Shown in pieces: positions 56,635 through 64,000 of a stretch of DNA of 64,000 nucleotides. A program made the position numbers and the translations under genes. The notes under the pieces are model-generated. The model had not been told where the DNA came from and did not search any database. It saw nothing but the letters and a program-made list of their open reading frames with translations. Source of the DNA: Aegilops tauschii subsp. strangulata (lineage: Eukaryota > Streptophyta > Magnoliopsida > Poales > Poaceae); NCBI RefSeq assembly GCF_002575655.3, contig NC_053035.3, positions 95,009,322-95,073,321 of the forward strand, written 5' to 3'. How positions within the stretch are numbered: the first letter of the stretch is position 1; every line of letters starts with the position of its first letter.

Positions 56635-58578
56635 AAAATCTCGTCCTCGAGATTTCTGCTGATCCTCAAATAGATATGGATACTCTGCTCGAAGGAAATC
56701 CTCCCTTTCCCATGTAGCTTCATCCTCAGTGTGGTTGCTCCACTGGACCCTGAAAAACTTTGTCGTTTTCTGACGGGTCCTCCGTTCAGACTCTTCTAAA
56801 ATCTTTACTGGTCTTTCTCTGTAGGTGAGATCTGGTTGCATATCAATGTCCTCATGAGGTACATGTTTTTCTGGGTTGCTCACACATTTTCTTAACTGTG
56901 AGACGTGGAACACGTCATGGACGTCTGACAGCTCCTTGGGGAGGTCTAGTTGGTAGGCCACCGTGCCTCTTCGTGCCTTTACACAAAATAGTCCAATAAA
57001 TCTTGGGGCTAGCTTCCCCTTTATTTTGAACCGTTGCAGACCCCTCATAGGAGATACTCGGAGGTATACGGAATCACCGGGTTCAAAGCTGACCTCACGG
57101 TGCTTCTGATCATAGTAGCTCTTTTGGCGGCTCTGTGCTGTCTTGAGTCTGTCCCGGATTTGTTTAACTTTCTCCTCGGCCTCTTTAAGCATATCTGGGC
57201 CGAAGATACGGCTGTCACCTGTCTCTGACCAATTCAATGGGGTACGACACCTTCGTCCGTACAATGCTTCAAAGGGTGCCATTTGCAAGCTGGCTTGGTA
57301 ACTGTTGTTGTAAGCAAATTCGGCATACGGCAAACTCTCTTCCCAACTGGATCCATAGGTGAGCACACAGGCTCTTAGCATATCCTCTAGGATCTGGTTC
57401 ACACGTTCCGTCTGTCCATCAGTCTGAGGGTGGTATGCTGTACTAAAAGCTAGTTGCGTGCCCAGAGCTTGTTGTAGGTGATCCCAAAATTTGGAGACGA
57501 ATTGTGTGCCTCGGTCTGATATTATAGTCCTTGGGACTCCGTGCAAACAAACTATACGAGATAGATAAAGTTTTGCCAGTCTTTGGGTGGAGTAGGTAGT
57601 CTTCACGGGAATGAAATGAGCAACCTTGGTTAGTCGGTCTGTGATGACCCATATGGCGTCATTCCCACGTTGTGATCGGGGTAATCCGACGATGAAATCC
57701 ATTCCTATTTCATCCCATTTCCACTCTGGTATCCTGTTTGGTTGGAGTAGCCCTGCTGGCTTTTGATGCTTGGCCTTGATGCGCTGACACGAATCGCAAC
57801 AAGCAATGAATGTGGCTATATCTCTTTTCATACCGTGCCACCAAAATCTTTCCTGAATGTCCTTGTACATTTTGGTTCCTCCGGGATGAATCGAGTATGG
57901 AGCGGTGTGGCTCTCCGTCAAGATCTGTTGCTTGAGTTCCTCAATGTTAGGTACGCAAAGTCTGTCTCGGTACCATAATGTTCCTTCACTGTCGGTGACG
58001 AACTCGGAAGTCTTACGAAGATTCATTTTCTTCTGTATGCCTTCGATGCTGGGATGTCCCTGCTGAGCCTTCTTGATTTGTTCCACCAGGCTGGGTTGTA
58101 TCTCCAGGTTCGATACGGTGCCCTCAGAGACTAACATCATGTTGAGCCTAGCGAACTCTCGCTGAAACTCAGGCCTCAAATTTTGCGGACCGTCATTGTC
58201 CGGGCTGGGGTTTCGACTAAGGGCATCGGCCACTACATTAGCTTTCCCTGGACGGTAGTGAATACCGACGTCATAGTCCTTGACCAGTTCCAACCAGCGT
58301 CGTTGGCGTAAATTCAGCTCTGGCTGTGTGAAAATATATTTGAGGCTCTTATGGTCTGTATATATTTCACAGCGATTTCCCAACAGAAAGTGCCTCCACT
58401 CCTTGAGTGCATGTATGACTGCTGCTAGCTCCAAGTCATGTGTTGGGTAATTTTCCTCATGTTTTCGCAGCTGCCTGGAGGCATATGCGACAGCCTTGCC
58501 ATCCTGCATTAGCACGCATCCGAGACCTTTTCGGGACGCGTCACAATACACTTCAAAGCTCTTGTGTATGTCTGGCAC
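56629..58578 (-). CDS. pol: RNase H, integrase and chromodomain part of pol (intact segment)
   Basis: 649 codons open. RNase H opens with [18 protein letters not shown] and has the phrases [16 protein letters not shown] and [11 protein letters not shown]. The integrase zinc domain ([30 protein letters not shown]) starts near residue 225, and the catalytic core follows with [25 protein letters not shown] and [13 protein letters not shown]. The end (residues of about 590-645) is a chromodomain: [33 protein letters not shown]. Chromodomains direct chromoviruses to particular chromatin. This part is cut off from RT by a frameshift near 58676, so the start at 58578 is an in-frame Met and not the true beginning. 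Confidence 0.85.
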   Translation of the reverse strand: MPDIHKSFEVYCDASRKGLGCVLMQDGKAVAYASRQLRKHEENYPTHDLELAAVIHALKEWRHFLLGNRCEIYTDHKSLKYIFTQPELNLRQRRWLELVKDYDVGIHYRPGKANVVADALSRNPSPDNDGPQNLRPEFQREFARLNMMLVSEGTVSNLEIQPSLVEQIKKAQQGHPSIEGIQKKMNLRKTSEFVTDSEGTLWYRDRLCVPNIEELKQQILTESHTAPYSIHPGGTKMYKDIQERFWWHGMKRDIATFIACCDSCQRIKAKHQKPAGLLQPNRIPEWKWDEIGMDFIVGLPRSQRGNDAIWVITDRLTKVAHFIPVKTTYSTQRLAKLYLSRIVCLHGVPRTIISDRGTQFVSKFWDHLQQALGTQLAFSTAYHPQTDGQTERVNQILEDMLRACVLTYGSSWEESLPYAEFAYNNSYQASLQMAPFEALYGRRCRTPLNWSETGDSRIFGPDMLKEAEEKVKQIRDRLKTAQSRQKSYYDQKHREVSFEPGDSVYLRVSPMRGLQRFKIKGKLAPRFIGLFCVKARRGTVAYQLDLPKELSDVHDVFHVSQLRKCVSNPEKHVPHEDIDMQPDLTYRERPVKILEESERRTRQKTTKFFRVQWSNHTEDEATWEREDFLRAEYPYLFEDQQKSRGRDFS

Positions 58579-58675
58579 AGTTAAGACTGGTGCGGTTGTC
58601 AGCTTCTTCTTGAGTTCTTGGAAGCTCTGCTCGCATGCTTCCGTCCATACAAATTTCTTGTCCTTCTTTGAGTAA

Positions 58676-59988
58676 CTATGTCATAGGTTTCGCCACCGTG
58701 GGGAATCCTTCAATAAATCTCCTATAATATCCGGCCATTCCTAGGAAACTCCGCACATCTGTGACGTTGGCGGGCGGCTTCCAGTCCAGTATGGCCTTGA
58801 CTTTTTCTGGGTCTACGGCCACGCCTTCTTGGTTCAGTATATGGCCTAAGAAACCAACTTGTCTTAGCCAAAATTCGCATTTGCTAAACTTGGCGTACAA
58901 CTGATGCTTCCTCAATTCTCCCAAAACAATTATGGTGTCCTTGAGTAAACCAGAATATCGTCAATGAATACCACCACAAATTTGTCCATGAATTTCATGA
59001 ACACTTTGTTCATGAGGTGGACGAAATATGCGGGGGCGTTCGTTAGTCCAAAAGGCATCACTGTGAACTCGTATAACCCATATCTGGAAGTGAAAGCTGT
59101 CTTGGGAATATCTTCTGTCCGTACCTTCAGTTGATGGTATCCCGATCTCAAATCAATCTTTGAAAATACCTTGGCTTGTGCGAGCTGGTCAAACAAATCA
59201 TTGATCCGTGGCATCGGATATTTGTTTTTGATGGTGACCATATTGAGGGCTCGATAGTCTATGCACAGCCTCAGTGTCCCATCTTTCTTCTTAGCGAACA
59301 ACACAGGCGAACCCCATGGTGAGGAGCTGGCTCGAATAAATCCTTTGTCCAACAACTCCTTTATCTGCTTCTTCAACTCCACCAATTTTGAGGGTGCCAT
59401 TCTATACGGCTTCTTATAGATGGGAGCAGTGCCAGGTGCTAGTTCAATGCTGAATTCGATCTATCGGTCTGGTGGCATGCCTGGCAGTTCTTCCGGAAAC
59501 ACATCAGGGAACTCGCATACCACTAGAACTTTTCTCAGTTCTGCAATGTCCATTTTGTTCAGTTTTGGTTTCTGGGATTGTGGCCTTTCTTGAGCGGAAA
59601 CTCTTATAGTCTTGCCGTGATGGTGAGTGAGAATCACTGTCCGATTGAAACAGTCGATGAATCCTTTGTTGGTGGTCAACCAGTCCATCCCTAAAATGAC
59701 ATCCAGTCCTTTACTTTCCGACATGATGAGATTCGCGTGGAATTGTAGTCCTCCGAACTCAATGACCACTCCTTGGCAGTAACCTTGAGCGATTTGCTTA
59801 TTTCCGGGGGACTTGATGATCATAGATTTTTCCAAGGGAAGTATCGGAAAACCGTGTTGCGAAACAAAACTCTTCGAAACGAACGAATGGGAAGCTCCAG
59901 AATCAAACAAAACCGTGGCAGGTACTGTGTTGACAGGGAACGTACCGAGCACGATGTCTGGGGCATTCTGCGCTTCTTCCCTGGTCAC
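58676..59988 (-). pseudogene. pol: Protease and reverse transcriptase part of pol, broken three times
   Basis: Protease, 59988-59461: TVLFDSGASHSFVSKSF with the DSGA active site, then VILGMDWL. RT, from about 59460: [49 protein letters not shown] and the catalytic FIDDILVYS (FIDD variant of YxDD). The thumb and connection are at 58924-58676 ([31 protein letters not shown]). Breaks: TAG at 59461-59463 between protease and RT, a deletion with frameshift near 58930 right after the catalytic box, and a frameshift near 58676. Confidence 0.8.
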
Positions 59989-60102
59989 ATGGTTCAGGCG
60001 ACCCTTCCTGTGGTTGTTGCTGGGATTGAAGTTGTTGCGCTTGGGGGCTGGATTGTTTCCACCATTGTTCGGCTTGGGTGCCGAGTCTCTTGGCTTCGGG
60101 CA

Positions 60103-61050
60103 CTATTTAGCATAATGCCCTTGTTGACCACATACATAGCAGGTGACCCCTGGACGGTATGTGAACTCCTTGTCCCTGGCATGAAACTGTCCAACGGGCC
60201 TTGGCTCGGTGGTCGTGGATCTCCTTGCGTCTGTCCTTGGGACCTCAGTCTTGCCTCGGTTGCTGCGGGCAAGAGTCGTCTTGTCCCTCTTCCGCTTACG
60301 GATATCTTCCAGACTACGGCGCTCATTCTCCAAGGTGATGGCCTTGTCCACCAGCGTCTTAAAATCCGGAAAGGTGTGTACAATCAGTTGGCATCTCAGT
60401 GCTGGTGCCAGGCCGTCCAGGAATTTTTCCATCTTTTTGCTTTCTGTCATGTGCTCGTCGTAGGCATAACGAGACAGCTGAGTGAACTGACCATTGTACT
60501 CCGTCACTGACATGCCTCTTTGCTTCAGGTCATCAAACTCTCTCTTCTTGATCTTTAGGATGCTCCTGCGGATGTGTGCCCCACGGAAGCCTTCCTTGAA
60601 CTCTTCCTAGGTGATGTTGTGTTCCCTGGGATGCATGTGTAGGAAGTTTTCCCACCATGCTGCGGCCGCTCCAGTAAGATAGTGTGGTGCATAAAGCACC
60701 TTCTCATGATCTGAGCACTGAGCAATAATCATTTTCCTTTCAATCTCACGAAGCCAATCATCAGCTTCCAGCGGCCTATCGGTGTGAGCAAAAGTTGAGG
60801 GGCGAGTCTTCTGTAACTCGGATAACTTGGAATGTGGTTGATAGGGTTCACGGTGGTTTCCCATATTGATGACATGGTTCATCATCTCTTGGTGCTGTTG
60901 CTGGCTTTGTTCGAAGAGACGACATACTTGAGACAGTGCTACTTCGCTGTCCTGTTGGCTGGACTGACCCTGAGTGAAATTGTTGCTGGTCTGTGTCCCG
61001 TAAACCTCATCTGGCTGATTGGGCATGGAGCGAGTCCACGGGCGAGACAT
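60103..61050 (-). pseudogene. gag: Gag of the chromovirus, two in-frame stops
   Basis: The ATG at 61050 starts MSRPWTRSMPNQPDEVYG. The gag core follows (LEADDWLREIERKM, APHYLTGAAAAWWENF), then after TAG at 60607-60609 the frame continues (EEFKEGFRGAHIRRSILKIK, EKFLDGLAPALRCQL). A zinc knuckle CYVCGQQGHYAK lies at the end, where a second TAG (60103-60105) falls just before its last Cys. Protease follows in the same polyprotein. Confidence 0.75.
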
Positions 61051-61373
61051 TTTTCCAGTCTGGGGTATTATTTGCAAAACCCATGAGAAAAATTGTGTAG
61101 CACAAAAAAATCTCGCAAAGGCAATAATCAAAAGGCTTCAAGGTTTTCAAAGAAACACAAATGATTTTTCATGGAGAAGAAGTGCTTAACATAAATCTTA
61201 CATGCGAAAAGCAAACACAAGATACAGCACTCAGGATGCGCGTACACAATCCTGACATGTTATTAAAAACTAGCGTACTACTCCGGAAGGCAGCAAATAC
61301 ACCAATACAAACTAGCGTACAGATAAAACAACACATCATACAAGCAGGCATAACACGCGGCTACTCGGTGCTC

Positions 61374-62177
61374 TCAGTCGGAGATGGTGAAGATCTCCTT
61401 CCCCTTGCCGATGGCAAGGCTCAGCGGTCCAGGAGAGTCAACCTCCTCCTCTCTAGCTGGCTCCTGGCGCGTGACGCTGCGCTGCGGTGATGGTGCGGGG
61501 GCGACTGGTGGTAGAGCGCGTGCGGCAGGCGGTGCGGCTCTGACTGGAGTAGGAGCGATGACTCGGTCGAACTCCTCAGTGGTAGGCAGATGGCGAGCAG
61601 TGGCCAAAACGGCCGGTGCATACGAGGCTGAAGACGAGATGAATGTCAGAGGCGGCGCCGTGTGGAGAAGCTCCTTCCTGCTGGCAGGACCGCCCCGGAC
61701 TAAGTCCATGCGGGCAGCCACAAGATCATCTACGAGGTTGTCGAAAGACTCCTCCAGAGCCTTGAGATACTCCACAACCATCTCGATGGCTTCATCTCGC
61801 TCTCCCCGATGGCAGGCGAACGCATAGTGGCTGGTGTAAGGCACATGGCATGGGAGGTAGCGGTAGCGACGAGTCTTCATCGTAGGAAGGATGTCCCGAA
61901 GGCGAGCTATCGCCTCGCGGGCAGCCATCTGCATGGCATGCCTCTCCGTAGGCATGGCCCTTCCCACGAAACGGAAGTGGCGAGCAGCAGATCGTCCTCC
62001 CTTGAACTGCACCACAGCTTGGTGCATAGACACGTCGTCACTGAGCTTGTGCTGATAGAGTGTGAACTCCGGGCGAGCTGCTGGCCCGATCGCGAGCTTG
62101 GTGATGGAGACGAGGAGTTTGACAAACCCCTCGGGCACGTTGGTGAACACTCGATTCTCACAGCTGCTGCCAGCCAT
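61374..62177 (-). CDS. Extra ORF between primer site and gag, unknown function
   Basis: 267 codons, intact, about 150 bp after the primer site and about 320 bp ahead of gag on the same strand. It starts MAGSSCENRVFTNVPEGFVK. The first 120 residues look globular, with MHQAVVQFKGGRSAARHFRF and a helix MQMAAREAIARLRDILP that weakly recalls a double-stranded-RNA-binding fold. A helical part follows (VVEYLKALEESFDNLVDDLV), then a Pro/Ala-rich tail (residues of about 205-245). It is open although gag and pol carry five breaks. Chromoviruses normally have a single gag-pol frame, so this gene is extra. It could be a captured host gene or an accessory protein. Confidence 0.6.
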   Translation of the reverse strand: MAGSSCENRVFTNVPEGFVKLLVSITKLAIGPAARPEFTLYQHKLSDDVSMHQAVVQFKGGRSAARHFRFVGRAMPTERHAMQMAAREAIARLRDILPTMKTRRYRYLPCHVPYTSHYAFACHRGERDEAIEMVVEYLKALEESFDNLVDDLVAARMDLVRGGPASRKELLHTAPPLTFISSSASYAPAVLATARHLPTTEEFDRVIAPTPVRAAPPAARALPPVAPAPSPQRSVTRQEPAREEEVDSPGPLSLAIGKGKEIFTISD

Positions 62178-62323
62178 CTACAAAAGTAGGCAAAAATTCT
62201 GAGTAGTCATGTCATAAATTTATGATGACCAACAGAAAATAGCTACAATTGCAAAATGCTGAAAAAGCACAAAAGACGCTAATAACCGATTAGCGATCGC
62301 ACCTAGTGGCTTCCTACAGTCAG

Positions 62324-62339
62324 CCTGGCTCTGATACCA
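62324..62339 (-). other. Primer-binding site, initiator tRNA-Met type
   Basis: The minus strand reads TGGTATCAGAGCCAGG, four bases inside the LTR; it matches the 3' end of plant initiator tRNA-Met. Confidence 0.9.
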
Positions 62340-62343
62340 AGCT

Positions 62344-64000
62344 TGTCACGACCGGTTTTTCAATAAAATAATTATTGAGAGACCAATCCCTTTTACGGAC
62401 CAGCGAGGAAGAATTCCTTCTCACTGATAGACAATATCTTGGTCACAGAAGAAAAATACCAGGAGTACTAAATATAATACAAGGTTGAGCAGAGACTGCC
62501 CAACAATTTATTACATGCACGCCGCTAAAACAAGACGGCGGTAGGGTGGCAAATTACTAACTCACGATAATAACGGTGGTGGAAATATCATCGCGAAGCG
62601 AGTGATATGATTCCAGAAGACTACAACTCATCGAGCGTCGGAGTGAGGCTCGAGAAGACTTATTGCGGGTGGCGGAAGCGTATACAAAGCAAGTGACCGA
62701 CATCCGGGATCACGCAGGACTGACTGGGACTCCTCTAGGCATCGGACGCACTATCAAACTCTTCATCCAAGAGATCGCCTTCGTCAACATCTGGCCAAAT
62801 CAACAAGCCAGGTGAGTACTATGAAAGTACTCGCAAGACAGTTCGGACATAAGATATAACGAATGTAACATGAAGCATATGAACAAGTTAACCAGTGCGA
62901 TCAGACATAGAGATAATAAATACTGGGTGCCAAGCGAGGGTCTGAATGACGCCTCGAGCAGAAACTGCAGAATAGTAATACTGGTGCCAAACGAGTGTCT
63001 GAAAGACTCCTCGAGCAAAAAATGCGGAATAATAATACAGGTGCCAAACGAGTGTCTGAAAGACTCCTCGAGAGGAAGATGCAGAATAATAATGCCACAG
63101 TCGGGCGTCGGGGCGACACCACATAAAGGGCTTATAACAGAAAATAAAGACAGTGCATGCCGCAGTCGGTCGTCTGAGCGACATCACATAAAGGGCTTAT
63201 ATTTCAAGTGAGAATCGAGTACACGCCACAGTCGGACGTCTGCGCGACGTCTCATAAAGGGCTTATATTGTAGCTCAATAATACAATAGTTCGGGAACAT
63301 AATTTATCACAAGCATGAGACAAATATAAAGTTAGTCCATCCACAGGAATAACAATAAATCTGAATTTACCACTTGAGCTTGATCACCGGGGACAAGTTT
63401 TTCACACGGATAGATATGGATATAATGTTTACACTACTTGATCATGGATGCGATGATTTGGAAAGAATTGACTCTGCAGAGTTTGTACTTAACCACAGCC
63501 AACGGATTTCAGTAGTCACGGGGACTAGTTTCGTCTACGGTGTTTTGGAAGAAACACGTCTAACCAGTACACACCCAATTCAACCATCCGAAGCCAGGGA
63601 TCACCCTCGGCAACATTCAAGAAAAACCTTGAGATGGGGAGGCTACAACCTCGCGTAGCATGGGATCAAATTTCTATACGCGCGCTCTAAGGGGGTGCCC
63701 CCCCTCTCGGTCCCAACCGGAAACACCCATGCCCCCTGACCGGATGACTGGCTTTAATCCTGGGCCAAGGTACCATCATCCCGGCCTCTCTGTTTGGTGT
63801 GTACACGGAAAGAGGTTACCAACTTACTAAACCGCATCCTGGCAATGAGACATGTGGTAGCACGGAAGGGGAAAGAACGGTAACGTGGCTCCAACCACGT
63901 TAACGTCGGAGAAAGTCGGATGACGCAAGGTAGGTATGCTACAATAGTACCACCTCGCTGCCCTTCATGTCACCACATGATTTGGCCATCTCTCATCAGA
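62344..64000 (-). repeat. 5' LTR of the chromovirus, runs off the window
   Basis: Aligns with 52517-54173 at an offset of 9,827-9,828 bp, starting TGTCACGACCGGTTTTTCAA. About two dozen substitutions and one indel were seen by eye. Confidence 0.9.

Larger units (their letters stand above)
31913..64000 (-). mobile_element. Tat/Retand-like Ty3/gypsy element, 3' end only, outermost level of the nest
   Basis: It starts with an LTR of 480 bp whose polarity puts the coding strand on minus, so the 3' LTR and 3' region are in view. The antisense gene at 32938-36054 is the hallmark of Tat-type elements such as Grande. At 37377 it is interrupted by another LTR element. Its gag, pol and 5' LTR are not seen and would lie beyond 64000. 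The left flank gtatg (31908-31912) is the presumptive target duplication. Confidence 0.7.
37377..64000 (-). mobile_element. Second TGATACGTCTCC-family element, interrupted twice, right end outside
   Basis: The left LTR (37377-39067), 3' region (39068-42202), ORF remnant (46620-47340) and the same purine tract match the 21181-28634 element. It is interrupted at 42203-46189 by a gag-protease relative and at 47341 by a copia element. Its primer site and right LTR should lie beyond 64000. It keeps about 1.6 kb of 3' sequence (39100-40790) that differs from the other copy. Confidence 0.8.
47341..64000 (-). mobile_element. BARE/Angela-type Ty1/copia element, decayed, interrupted at 52517
   Basis: The 3' LTR is followed (leftward reading) by purine tract, RNase H, RT, integrase, protease and gag remnants in copia order (integrase before RT). 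Nearly every domain is broken. The 5' half of gag and the 5' LTR are displaced beyond the window by the chromovirus. Confidence 0.85.
52517..64000 (-). mobile_element. Tekay/Del-like chromovirus with 4.1-kb LTRs (innermost, youngest)
   Basis: LTR 52517-56619, internal region 56620-62343 and second LTR from 62344 to beyond the window. It has gag, protease, RT, RNase H, integrase and a C-terminal chromodomain on the minus strand, a tRNA-Met primer site and a purine tract. A hand comparison of the 1,657 bp shared by both LTRs gives roughly two dozen differences, about 1.4%. The left flank ctcac (52512-52516) is the presumptive target duplication. The pol frame has five breaks, so it is not autonomous now. 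Confidence 0.9.

Overview
The window looks like gene-poor nuclear DNA of a Triticeae grass (wheat, goatgrass or barley type). I base this on a BARE/Angela-type copia LTR, a TGATACGTCTCC-type gypsy family with a tRNA-Asp primer site, long-LTR chromovirus sequence and repeat-rich CACTA transposons. I see no intact host gene, no rRNA or tRNA gene, no CRISPR array and nothing bacterial. Family names rest on remembered hallmarks, not on a database search.

Left half (1-31912), mainly DNA transposons. A gypsy LTR end (1-1518) abuts an old CACTA-like element that carries two minus-strand genes: an alanine-rich coiled-coil ORF (12078-11383) and a three-exon GRF zinc-finger gene (exons 10843-10781, 10692-10549 and 2323-2003). 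The second intron of the GRF gene is split by a complete-ended CACTA element (2778-10231). That element has no transposase but carries a captured two-exon fragment of a TOG/ARM-repeat gene (7031-6418). Another CACTA end at 13052 cuts the host's tandem repeat; behind it lie minisatellites and a promoter-equipped plus-strand ORF (16918-17670). From 17.8 to 31.9 kb there is a mosaic of MITEs, a foldback, exon-like remnants that repeat one short motif, a 64-bp tandem array, an orphan promoter and a SINE candidate. This mosaic is interrupted by a complete LTR element (21181-28634, target duplication GAGCG).

Right half (31913-64000), a retrotransposon nest four levels deep. A Tat/Retand-like gypsy element starts with its 3' LTR at 31913 and carries a six-exon gene antisense to the element (32938-36054). 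At 37377 it is interrupted by a second member of the GAGCG element's family. That member holds a gag-protease-only relative (42203-46189) and, at 47341, a decayed copia element. The copia gag is in turn interrupted at 52517 by a young chromovirus with 4.1-kb LTRs. The chromovirus has pol and a chromodomain integrase with five reading-frame breaks, plus an extra intact ORF ahead of gag. Its second LTR runs off the window, so the right ends of all four enclosing elements lie outside.

Functionally the sequence is transposon biology. The TGATACGTCTCC-type elements lack pol: one form has only a 258-codon ORF of unknown function, the other only gag and protease. They share LTR start, primer site and a 3' motif, so they probably depend on each other or on a third partner.
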